Below are positions 1 through 6,671 of a stretch of DNA of 6,717 nt, piece by piece. Positions within the stretch are counted from its first letter, which is position 1, and every line of letters starts with the position of its first letter. The translations under genes were made by a program, and so were the position numbers. The notes below the pieces were generated by a model. That model was given only the letters and a program-made list of their open reading frames with translations. It searched no databases and had not been told where the DNA came from. This stretch comes from Flavisolibacter sp. (GTDB lineage Bacteria; Bacteroidota; Bacteroidia; Chitinophagales; Chitinophagaceae): the NCBI GenBank assembly GCA_025936195.1, contig JAICTW010000149.1, forward strand, positions 1 to 6,717, given 5' to 3'.

Positions 1-1199
1 AAAGTACATGTGGAGCATTAGTTGATTATGATGGTGATGGAGATTTAGATTTAATGATTGGATCAGGCGGCAATGAAATTGAAATGAACAAAGCAAATTT
101 TACTATCCGAACATACAATAATGATGGTCATGGAAATTTTTCTATAGCACCATCAAATGTTCCTCCTGTTATCGGAAATTTTTCAACGCTTGAAGTTGAT
201 AACATTGAGGGTGGCAATTATCATATTTTTTTGGGCGCACGCAATGTTCCCGGCAACTACGGACTTCCTCCACGATCCTACTTATTAGTTAATGATCATG
301 GAAAATGGAAAGACATTGCACCACCATCTCTTGCAAACGTTGGAATGGTAACTGATGCATCGTGGACCGATATAGATGGTGATGGTGATAAAGACCTGAT
401 TGTTGTTGGTGATTGGATGGCTATAACCATTTTCAAAAATGATAATGGAACGTTTCAAAATCAAAGTACGATTGCAAACAGTAACGGTTGGTGGAACAGG
501 ATAGAAGCAGCAGATCTTGATGGCGATGGTGATATAGATTTTATATTAGGTAATTGGGGATTAAACACCAAATTAAAGGCGAGTGAACAAAAACCTCTTA
601 CAATGTATGTGAATGATTTTGACAATAACGGTAGAAGTGAATTCATAATTAATTGGTATCCACCATTAGATTCGGTAGCTTATCCTTTTGCAACCAAACC
701 TGAACTTACAGCACAAATACCGGCATTAAAGAAACAGATTTTGAAGTATGAGGATTACGGTCATAAAACTTATGATTCTCTTTTTTCTCCAGAGCTGCGA
801 AGCAAATCTTTGAAATATGAAGCAAACTATTTGCAAAGTGCAATATTATGGAATAACGGAGGAAGCTTTGAGCTTGATGCACTACCAATTGAAGCGCAGA
901 TATCGCCTGTCTTTGGAATTGTTGCGGATGATCTTGACGGAGACGGCAAAACAGATATATGGCTTGGTGGAAATTTTTATTCGCTTAAGCCGCAGGCAGG
1001 AAGGTGCAATGCAAGCAAGGGTGTTTATCTTAAAGGTAACAGAGGAAAATCTTTTGCCTACATTTCACCATTGGAAAGTGGTATAAAGGTGGAAGGTGAA
1101 GTGCGTGATGCAACAACTCTTCAGGTTGGCGGATCAAAACAATTGGTTATAGGGAGGAACAATGCTGGTGTTTTGTTATTTCAAAGGACAAAAAAGTAA
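1..1199 (+). CDS. VCBS/FG-GAP repeat protein, C-terminal part (5'-truncated by window edge)
   Basis: The frame is open to the left edge (first full codon at 3) and ends with TAA at 1197-1199, giving about 398 residues. It carries Asp-rich calcium-binding loops of the form D-x-D-G-D-G-D-x-D at nt 24-50, 369-395 and 513-539, a degenerate copy at 615-641 (DFDNNGRSE) and another at 930-956 (DLDGDGKTD). These are typical of FG-GAP/VCBS blades of a beta-propeller. Other stretches match what I recall of a large Bacteroidota family of about 1,100 residues, often annotated VCBS repeat or ASPIC/UnbV protein: GWWN before the third loop, GNWGLN after it, PALKKQILKYEDY near 720-758, LPIEAQ-x-PVFG near 876-917 and a terminal GEVRDATTL-type segment. 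Such proteins are normally exported; the signal peptide would lie outside the window. The internal ATG at 54 falls inside a repeat and is not the start. Rough counts make this gene more A+T-rich than susCD. The molecular role of the family is not established. Family assignment is firm; function is open. Confidence 0.88.
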   Translation, partial: STCGALVDYDGDGDLDLMIGSGGNEIEMNKANFTIRTYNNDGHGNFSIAPSNVPPVIGNFSTLEVDNIEGGNYHIFLGARNVPGNYGLPPRSYLLVNDHGKWKDIAPPSLANVGMVTDASWTDIDGDGDKDLIVVGDWMAITIFKNDNGTFQNQSTIANSNGWWNRIEAADLDGDGDIDFILGNWGLNTKLKASEQKPLTMYVNDFDNNGRSEFIINWYPPLDSVAYPFATKPELTAQIPALKKQILKYEDYGHKTYDSLFSPELRSKSLKYEANYLQSAILWNNGGSFELDALPIEAQISPVFGIVADDLDGDGKTDIWLGGNFYSLKPQAGRCNASKGVYLKGNRGKSFAYISPLESGIKVEGEVRDATTLQVGGSKQLVIGRNNAGVLLFQRTKK

Positions 1200-1224
1200 A
1201 ATATTTTTTTATAAGCAATCTCAA

Positions 1225-1258
1225 AAAAAAAGCTCTTGACTATCCAAGAGCTTTTTTT
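1225..1258. terminator. Bidirectional intrinsic terminator between convergent genes
   Basis: A perfect inverted repeat has a core arm AGCTCTTG at 1231-1238 and its complement CAAGAGCT at 1245-1252, around a six-base loop (ACTATC). A/T pairing extends it to about 14 bp. A run of T follows on the plus strand (1252-1258), and a run of A at 1223-1231 gives the same U-tract on the minus strand. It sits between the stop of the VCBS gene (1199) and the stop of susD (1269), so it can end transcription from both sides. Confidence 0.88.
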
Positions 1259-1268
1259 CTGAAAACAA

Positions 1269-2885
1269 TTATTCAGGTCCTCCCGCCCACCAAACAGGTG
1301 TTGTATAATCATTAGGACTTGCGTCCGAAAAATTCGGGTTTCCGGCAACTTCAGAGCTTGGATATTTCAGGCGCTGGAATATTTTCCCGCCTGTCACGTT
1401 ACCAGGGTAATTGACAGGTACCAATGTTGGGTATCCTGTTCTTCTCCAGTTAGACCACGCTTCCCACCAATTCATAAAATGATTCACCCAATATTGGTCA
1501 CCAATCATCTCCAACGGCGGTTTTTCAACGCCGAAAGGATAAGCAGCAAGGTATGCAGTTACTTGTGCATCCGATACAACAAAGGAAGGATCGTAGATGG
1601 TGTACATTTGCATTGATGCTTTTACACCTGCAGCATAATACCCCGCAGCTGCTGCGGAAGATAAACCACCAATACCTCTTTGTGCAGCTTCAGCCAAAAG
1701 AAGCTCGACTTCACCATAATTCATAAGCATATACGGCTCATCTCTGTTTAACAACTTTGGATTCATTCTTGAATACGTAGCATTGGGATCAAGATTGGGG
1801 TTATTTTCAATTACTTTAAGCATATTTATGTCCTTCCCGTTTGGCATGCCTTTCTGAGCAAGCGGATCTGTATTTGTTGGCGTGTAGTTATCCTCACTGG
1901 TCCATGTATAAATTCCTCCGCTAAGGATCATCAGTCTTGGATCATCGTCGGCAGTTGATGTAGAATTTGCTCCTTTTAAAAAATCAACCAGCTTTTGACT
2001 CAAAAAAGCATTTGCTATTTCGCCGCCATCTCCCGGAATATATGCCCGAGAAATTCCATTTTGATCCAACCATAAACTTGGCCCCACAGCCATTGGAACA
2101 ATGGTATTGTCGGCATTGCTTTGGAAAACGCCTCCTGCTACGGCTTTTGCTACATACGTATTGGCATCAGCCTCATCTACCTTTGAAAGTCGCATAGCTA
2201 ACCGGAGCATAAGTGAATAAGCCCATTTTTTCCACTTGGTAACATCCCCTTTATAATAAAGATCTGCAGCGGCAAAATCAGGATCGGCATCTGTCGTCAG
2301 TGCTCCTGCTGCTTCGTCAAGCTCTTTTATTAAATCTAAATAAATCTCCTTCTGTTTATCATAATGAGGAAAGAACGTCCCCTCCGGTGCTTGTAAGGAT
2401 TCAAAATAAGGAATTCTGCCATAATAATCTGTAAGGCGATGGAAAAGAAATGCTCTTAAAATTCTTGCAGCCTGTCTTGTATTGTTGTTTTGACCTTCTG
2501 CAAATCCCCCAGTCCCCGTTTGCCTCAGAATTTCCCCAAGGTAGTTTAGGTTTCGATAGATAAAATCCCATGGCGCAGTATAGCTTTCAACATTTTCAAG
2601 GTATTTATCGCCTGTATTGGAAATGCCACCGTCAGAAGCAAGTTGCTGTATAGTAGTTGATGTTATTCCAATATTCGTTCTCCAGTCAATATAACGGTTG
2701 TCCCCTGTAACCGGGGAAGAACCTGAGGCTGCGCCAAGTTGTGCGGACGTAAACAGGAAATTCACATCAATTGTAGGTGCCGCTTGAGGATTGACATTAA
2801 GCTCTTTAAGATTGTCTGTATTACAGCCGCTAACGAGGACTGTGGTAACCACACTGCTATAAATTAGTTTTCTTAAATAGTTCAT
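1269..2885 (-). CDS. susD-like: SusD-like outer-membrane substrate-binding lipoprotein (SusD-like_2 type)
   Basis: This 538-residue protein is the surface lipoprotein partner of the SusC-like transporter. It would capture a nutrient outside the cell and act as a lid on the barrel. The N-terminus is a lipoprotein signal: positive n-region (MNYLRK), hydrophobic core, then lipobox V-S-G-C with the lipidated cysteine at residue 21. The stretch after Cys has acidic residues (D24, E28), loosely consistent with surface export. LKELNVNPQA at 26-35 is the usual start of mature SusD-like_2 proteins. Helical TPR-like segments follow: ~136-160 (RILRAFLFHRLTDYYGRIPY region), ~212-236, and ~388-403 (NYGEVELLLAEAA). 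The C-terminal WWEAWSNWRRTGYP block (473-486) and the closing VWWAGG are family hallmarks. Length is normal and no frame break is seen. The start lies 18 nt after the susC stop, so the two are co-transcribed. No Shine-Dalgarno is visible; the leader is A/T-rich, as is usual in Bacteroidota. The substrate cannot be inferred, because no enzyme genes are adjacent. Confidence 0.96.
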   Translation of the reverse strand: MNYLRKLIYSSVVTTVLVSGCNTDNLKELNVNPQAAPTIDVNFLFTSAQLGAASGSSPVTGDNRYIDWRTNIGITSTTIQQLASDGGISNTGDKYLENVESYTAPWDFIYRNLNYLGEILRQTGTGGFAEGQNNNTRQAARILRAFLFHRLTDYYGRIPYFESLQAPEGTFFPHYDKQKEIYLDLIKELDEAAGALTTDADPDFAAADLYYKGDVTKWKKWAYSLMLRLAMRLSKVDEADANTYVAKAVAGGVFQSNADNTIVPMAVGPSLWLDQNGISRAYIPGDGGEIANAFLSQKLVDFLKGANSTSTADDDPRLMILSGGIYTWTSEDNYTPTNTDPLAQKGMPNGKDINMLKVIENNPNLDPNATYSRMNPKLLNRDEPYMLMNYGEVELLLAEAAQRGIGGLSSAAAAGYYAAGVKASMQMYTIYDPSFVVSDAQVTAYLAAYPFGVEKPPLEMIGDQYWVNHFMNWWEAWSNWRRTGYPTLVPVNYPGNVTGGKIFQRLKYPSSEVAGNPNFSDASPNDYTTPVWWAGGPE

Positions 2886-2903
2886 AGTTATTAGTGTTAA
2901 TAG

Positions 2904-5900
2904 TTAAAATGTTGCCCGCAGATTAATACCGTAAGTGCGGGTAGCAGGCATGCCAAAGTAATCGAGACCCTGGTTGTTACCACTTTGGTACGAAGATTCG
3001 GGATCTACGTTTGGAACGTTCTTGTGCAGAATTGCGAGGTTACGTCCAACCAAAGAAAGCATTAAACCTCTAATAGGCGTTTTAGTGAAAAGCCGGCTTG
3101 GAAAAGTGTATCCTAAGGTTACTGACCTCAATTTTATGAAAGAGGCATCGTAAACAAAATTTTCTTCTGCTCTTTCGCCAAGCTGATTCCAATAATTGGC
3201 TGCCTCACCCGGTGCCAATGTTTTAGTAAATGGTGAATAAATCGGTTTCCCATCAGCATTCGTACCAGTTTGGACTACGCCATTTACAGTAAGCGGAGCC
3301 TCGCCTTCACGCCCTAATAACGTTTGCTTTGTAAAACCTGCTTCAGTCATTCTCACGTTCGTGCCGGAATAAATATCGCCGCCCGATTTGAAGTCAATAA
3401 GAAAGGAAAGATTCAAATTTTTCCATGTTATTGAGTTATTCAAACCTCCGGTCCAATCAGGCACTCCATAACCAATTGTCTGGTAAGTTCCATCGGTTAT
3501 AGGTGCACCGCTTGAATCATATACAAGCAGACCAGTTGAAGGGTCCTTCAATTGCGTTAAACCGGTTATTACATTATAGGGTTGACCGACTATTTGTTTG
3601 ATAATAGCCGTTCTTGTTCTTGGCTCGGCGGTATAGGGATCAACTACCAGCTCTGACTGTCCGTTAATTAAAGAAACAACATTACTCTTGTTCTTTGCAA
3701 AATTCAGCGAAATATCCCACGTAACTGCAGAAGATCTTATTGGTGTAACAGTAAGTAAAAATTCCCATCCTTTATTTGTGAGTTTTCCCACATTAACAGA
3801 TGTAGTTCCAAATCCTGAAGCCTGGGAGATAAGCGCATCGAGAATATCATCAGTGGTTTTTTGATCATAGTATGTTACATCAATGCCCAACCTGTTGTTG
3901 AAGAATCTTGCTTCCAAACCATATTCCATTTCCGTAGAAGTAAAAGGTACAAGGTCTGGATTTGGCAAATTATTACCCGAGCTAAGTCCACCTAAAGGAC
4001 TTCCTACATGGGCACTATTTGCACCGTACGTTACTACTGTTTGATAGGGTCCTACTGATTCGGTATTACCTACTTGTGCCCATGATCCTCGGAGTTTTCC
4101 ATAACTTAACCATTTAGGTAATGCTTTGAAGGCATCCGTAAATACAAAACTTCCCCCAATGGATGGATAGACAATACTATTCTTTGCAGGATTCAATACC
4201 GAAAACCAGTCCTTTCTCGCGGTTCCTGTTATGAATAAATAATTATTGTATGATAACTCAAGTGATCCGAATAAAGAGTTAATCCCTCTTTTACCATAAC
4301 CGTAACTATAATCATGTAATGTAGCATTGCTGATAGCAGCGAGAAAAGGCGTATTAAAACCTGTTCCATTCTGACCCATGAATTCATTAGTACGGCGCAT
4401 TAGGTTTCCTCCGACAAAAGCGTCAACACCAAACTGATTAAAAGTTTTATTGAAGCCTACCCTATACTGAAAGTTTAATTCTCGTACGCGAGTTTCGCTT
4501 TCGCTCATGCTCCCACCGCGATCATAACCCGTGCCCTGGGGAGTCAATCGCGTATTTCTCAAAGTATACCAATCCATTCCGGCTTGTCCCACTACGTAAA
4601 GAAAATCGGTGATATCATACCTTGCTTCACCGTTGGCAATAACTCTATCGCGAACATCATTGTTTTTAAATTGATAGGCAGCCCACCAAGGATTCTGTGT
4701 CCATAAGTCATAACTGGTCTGGAACTCTTCTCCCGGGGCTTTTTGGTCAAAAATAGTTATCCCTTTCTGCTGTTGCATCTCGATTGAAGGCACAGCGCCG
4801 GGCTTATTAGGATCGCCAATCATATCGCGTACATCAACATCATTGGGAACATAAAACAGTGATAAATCTGCATTTCCCGGAGCATCAGAAAGGTTAGGCC
4901 TGTTTTTCGTTTTTTCGTTTGAATATAAAACACGTGCTGTAACAGTCAGCTTCTTTCCGAACTTTGAATTGGTAGATAAGGTAATATTTGTTCTATCGAA
5001 ACCCGAGTTGGGAAAAACCCCATCACTTCTAAGGTCCGCAAGGGATAGACGGAAGTTCTGTGTTTCACTTCCACCGCTAAGAGCAATAGTATTTGTAAGC
5101 GCATGTCCTGTTTCATAGAATCGATCCCAGTTATCACCTTTATAAGAATAAGGTCGTGTTACTCCATCAAACTGAACGACATCGCTGCCATCTAATCTGG
5201 GTCCCCAGCCATTACCTGTCCACCAGTTGTTCCAATGCTCGTCAATAGATTCCGCTTTCTTAGCCACCTGGTTTTCCAAAGTTGTTCCAACTAAGCCTCC
5301 ATTACCATTTGTATGTTGAAAGTCCGTTAAGTTTTGCACCGTTTCCACAACATAATTTGAATTGAACTCAATACCCAGCCCCTTACGTCCTGTTCCTTTT
5401 TTTGTCGTAATCAAAATAACACCATTAGCCGCCCTTGATCCATAAAGGGCTGCTGCACTTGCTCCTTTCAATACTGAAATGGAGGCAATGTCATCCGGGT
5501 TGATGCTGTTTAAAGCATCTCCCTGATCTGCACCACCCCATATGCCTGCTTGTCCCTGGTTTGAATTATCAATAGGAACACCATCAACAACATAAAGGGG
5601 TTGGTTTAATGTAGAGCCAAGAGTTTTGGCGCCGCGGATCACGACACGTGTAGAACCTCCAGGCCCCGAGGCAGTCTTTGATACATTTACACCTGCCACT
5701 CTTCCCTCAAGCGCATTTCCAACATTGATTTCCCGAGCCTGGGTTAAATTTTCACCCGATACCTGGGTTATTGAATATTGCAGCGCTTTTGATTTTCTTT
5801 CAATACCAAGAGCCGTAACTACTACGCCTCCAAGTTCACCCGCATCTTCCTGCATTGTAACGTCTACTGTTGTTCGGTTTGAAACATTTATTTCATTCAA

Positions 5901-6140
5901 TTTGTATCCAACAAAAGAAAACACTAATGTGTTTGATCCTTGAGGAACAGCGATACTGTACACTCCATCGGAATTGGAAGTTGTTCCGCCCGAGCTGCCT
6001 TTTACAGTTACATTAACAAAAGGAAGAGGCTTGCCATTGGCATCTGAAATTTTACCCGTGACAGTTCGTTTTTGCGAAATAGCAGGAATTGCCGTGACGA
6101 GTAAGAGCATGAAAACTAATACCACGTTTAGTTGTTTCAT
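2904..6140 (-). CDS. susC-like: SusC/RagA-like TonB-dependent outer-membrane transporter
   Basis: This complete 1078-residue protein imports a ligand across the outer membrane using TonB/ExbBD energy, together with the SusD partner. Order of parts: signal peptide 1-22 (MKQLNVVLVFMLLLV core, likely cleavage AIS|QK); a carboxypeptidase-regulatory-like beta-sandwich at ~25-98 (VTGKISDANGKPLPFVNVTVKG, then YSIAVPQGSNTLVFSFVGY); a TonB-box-like segment at ~105-113 (GVVVTALGI); a plug at ~116-248 with the SusC signature PLYVVDGVPIDN (181-192), SINPDDIASISVLKG and LYGSRAANGVILITTKKG; then a long beta-barrel ending in an aromatic strand, YGINLRATF, with Phe as last residue. Length is usual for the family. 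There is no N-terminal STN domain, so direct signalling to a FecR-type anti-sigma factor is not expected. The ATG at 6138-6140 directly precedes the signal peptide and is the sensible start. It is the first gene of an operon with susD. No frameshift or missing module is seen. The substrate is unknown: carbohydrate, peptide or other ligands are all possible in this family. Confidence 0.97.
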   Translation of the reverse strand: MKQLNVVLVFMLLLVTAIPAISQKRTVTGKISDANGKPLPFVNVTVKGSSGGTTSNSDGVYSIAVPQGSNTLVFSFVGYKLNEINVSNRTTVDVTMQEDAGELGGVVVTALGIERKSKALQYSITQVSGENLTQAREINVGNALEGRVAGVNVSKTASGPGGSTRVVIRGAKTLGSTLNQPLYVVDGVPIDNSNQGQAGIWGGADQGDALNSINPDDIASISVLKGASAAALYGSRAANGVILITTKKGTGRKGLGIEFNSNYVVETVQNLTDFQHTNGNGGLVGTTLENQVAKKAESIDEHWNNWWTGNGWGPRLDGSDVVQFDGVTRPYSYKGDNWDRFYETGHALTNTIALSGGSETQNFRLSLADLRSDGVFPNSGFDRTNITLSTNSKFGKKLTVTARVLYSNEKTKNRPNLSDAPGNADLSLFYVPNDVDVRDMIGDPNKPGAVPSIEMQQQKGITIFDQKAPGEEFQTSYDLWTQNPWWAAYQFKNNDVRDRVIANGEARYDITDFLYVVGQAGMDWYTLRNTRLTPQGTGYDRGGSMSESETRVRELNFQYRVGFNKTFNQFGVDAFVGGNLMRRTNEFMGQNGTGFNTPFLAAISNATLHDYSYGYGKRGINSLFGSLELSYNNYLFITGTARKDWFSVLNPAKNSIVYPSIGGSFVFTDAFKALPKWLSYGKLRGSWAQVGNTESVGPYQTVVTYGANSAHVGSPLGGLSSGNNLPNPDLVPFTSTEMEYGLEARFFNNRLGIDVTYYDQKTTDDILDALISQASGFGTTSVNVGKLTNKGWEFLLTVTPIRSSAVTWDISLNFAKNKSNVVSLINGQSELVVDPYTAEPRTRTAIIKQIVGQPYNVITGLTQLKDPSTGLLVYDSSGAPITDGTYQTIGYGVPDWTGGLNNSITWKNLNLSFLIDFKSGGDIYSGTNVRMTEAGFTKQTLLGREGEAPLTVNGVVQTGTNADGKPIYSPFTKTLAPGEAANYWNQLGERAEENFVYDASFIKLRSVTLGYTFPSRLFTKTPIRGLMLSLVGRNLAILHKNVPNVDPESSYQSGNNQGLDYFGMPATRTYGINLRATF

Positions 6141-6195
6141 AAGCGTTTAACTTGTGTGTTAGAGAATTAGGTGAATTATTAGCTGACGCCCTTGC

Positions 6196-6219
6196 CATCA
6201 ATTGATGAACAGTACTGTT
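6196..6219. promoter_or_regulatory. Tandem perfect palindromes upstream of susC, candidate operator
   Basis: CATCAATTGATG (6196-6207) and AACAGTACTGTT (6208-6219) are each perfect 12-bp palindromes and abut with no base between them; their centres are 12 bp apart. They begin 56 bases before the susC start codon. A further imperfect inverted repeat encloses them: GCCCTTGC at 6188-6195 and GCAGGGC at 6233-6239, with one bulged base. The two palindromes differ in sequence, so they are not two copies of one site. The arrangement fits binding sites for dimeric regulators or a structured susC leader RNA. The dyads are directly visible; a regulatory role is inference. Confidence 0.35.
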
Positions 6220-6313
6220 TTGCGGAATTGTAGCAGGGCACATAAATGTTTATTTAGTTATGGTTAAGCTGTGTGAGGACTTAGTTTATTAAGCTTGCAA
6301 TCTTTAGTCTACT

Positions 6314-6340
6314 TAAAGATATTAATTTTTCACATTGCAA
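6314..6340 (-). promoter_or_regulatory. Weak candidate susCD promoter
   Basis: Read on the minus strand, TATCTTTA (6321-6314) matches the Bacteroidota -7 consensus TAnnTTTG at all but the last base. A TTG (6340-6338) lies 16 bases upstream, slightly short of the usual spacing of about 17-23. A start near 6308 would give a susC leader of about 170 nt that includes the tandem palindromes. I found no exact TAnnTTTG in this region on the minus strand. Matches this short occur by chance in A/T-rich DNA, so this is only the best candidate seen by eye. Confidence 0.18.
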
Positions 6341-6599
6341 TAAGTTTTTTTTGAAAAATGGCTAATAAGGTGTCTAAAAAGCAAGATTTGTAAAGTTAAG
6401 GGCTGAATTATTTTTATCTAAACATCTGTTTTTAAAGTGAAATCTATTTAATTTAATCGATTTCCATCAAATTGCTTCAATGTAAAAATCAGGGATGTCA
6501 GCTCATAAACACTTCTTTTTTAATAAACAACATAAACGTTTGCAAGTGGCATCTGCTTCGCTTGCCTTAGCTTTAACGCGCTAACATAAATGATCGCAA

Positions 6600-6632
6600 A
6601 TGAAAAAATTATTGTTGCTTCTTGCAAATTAA
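6600..6632 (+). other. 10-codon mini-ORF upstream of the right-hand gene
   Basis: ATG AAA AAA opens a tiny frame encoding MKKLLLLLAN and stops with TAA at 6630-6632. It resembles the first residues of a signal peptide. It is in the same frame as the downstream candidate starts at 6642, 6645 and 6672. It could be a leader peptide, a decayed or duplicated 5' end of the downstream gene, or chance in A/T-rich DNA. The stop overlaps the palindrome at 6625-6636. No ribosome-binding signal supports translation. Confidence 0.2.
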
Positions 6633-6636
6633 TTTG
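6625..6636. repeat. 12-bp palindrome CAAATTAATTTG before the right-hand gene
   Basis: This perfect inverted repeat lies 35 bases ahead of the ATG at 6672 and 5 bases ahead of the ATG at 6642. TTAATTTG (6629-6636) also matches TAnnTTTG at all but one base, so the site could combine a -7 element with an operator. No well-spaced upstream TTG was found (the nearest, 6612-6614, leaves only 14 bases). A/T-rich palindromes are more likely by chance, so support is modest. Confidence 0.25.
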
Positions 6637-6671
6637 GCCGTATGATGAAAAAATTCAGTAACAGAAGTGTA

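Larger units (their letters stand above)
6141..6671. other. A+T-rich divergent intergenic region
   Basis: About 530 nt lie between the start of susC (minus strand) and the likely start of the right-hand gene (plus strand). I see no convincing protein gene, tRNA or rRNA here. The region contains two abutting 12-bp palindromes (6196-6219), a weak candidate minus-strand promoter (~6314-6340), four TTGCAA hexamers (6295, 6335, 6540, 6622), a CTTTA-N7-TAAAG dyad (6302-6318) and a 12-bp A/T-rich palindrome (6625-6636). It must hold the susCD promoter and probably that of the right-hand gene. The middle part, about 6345-6530, is low-complexity A/T-rich sequence in which I recognise nothing. Confidence 0.7.

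Noticed and set aside
461..888. Minus-strand ORFs of 60-61 codons (461-646, 706-888)
   Set aside because: They are antisense shadows of the VCBS coding sequence, without promoter, homology or protein-like composition that I can recognise.
817..1086. 89-codon plus-strand ORF inside the VCBS gene
   Set aside because: It lies in another frame of a gene with clear family motifs, has no recognisable domain or signal, and has no leader of its own.
1967..2197. 76-codon plus-strand ORF within susD
   Set aside because: Antisense to a complete, well-supported lipoprotein gene; Leu/His-rich low-quality translation.
4946..5943. ORFs inside susC (4946-5137 minus, 5626-5943 plus)
   Set aside because: Both overlap conserved plug or barrel coding sequence in other frames and show no independent features.
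6208..6219. AACAGTACTGTT as a LexA/SOS box
   Set aside because: The half-sites are in the opposite order to the CTGT-N8-ACAG type, and nothing in the neighbourhood relates to DNA repair.
6052..6243. 63-codon minus-strand ORF across the susC start
   Set aside because: It overlaps the susC signal-peptide region in another frame and has no hydrophobic core or motif; it would also run over the tandem palindromes.
6542..6584. Weak hairpins GCAAG/CTTGC (6542-6565) and TTAGC/GCTAA (6567-6584) as a terminator or riboswitch
   Set aside because: Only 5-bp stems with 8-14-base loops and no T-tract; I recognise no riboswitch core.
6590..6661. 23-codon plus-strand ORF (MIANEKIIVASCKLI...)
   Set aside because: Short, no ribosome-binding signal, and overlapping the in-frame mini-ORF; consistent with chance.
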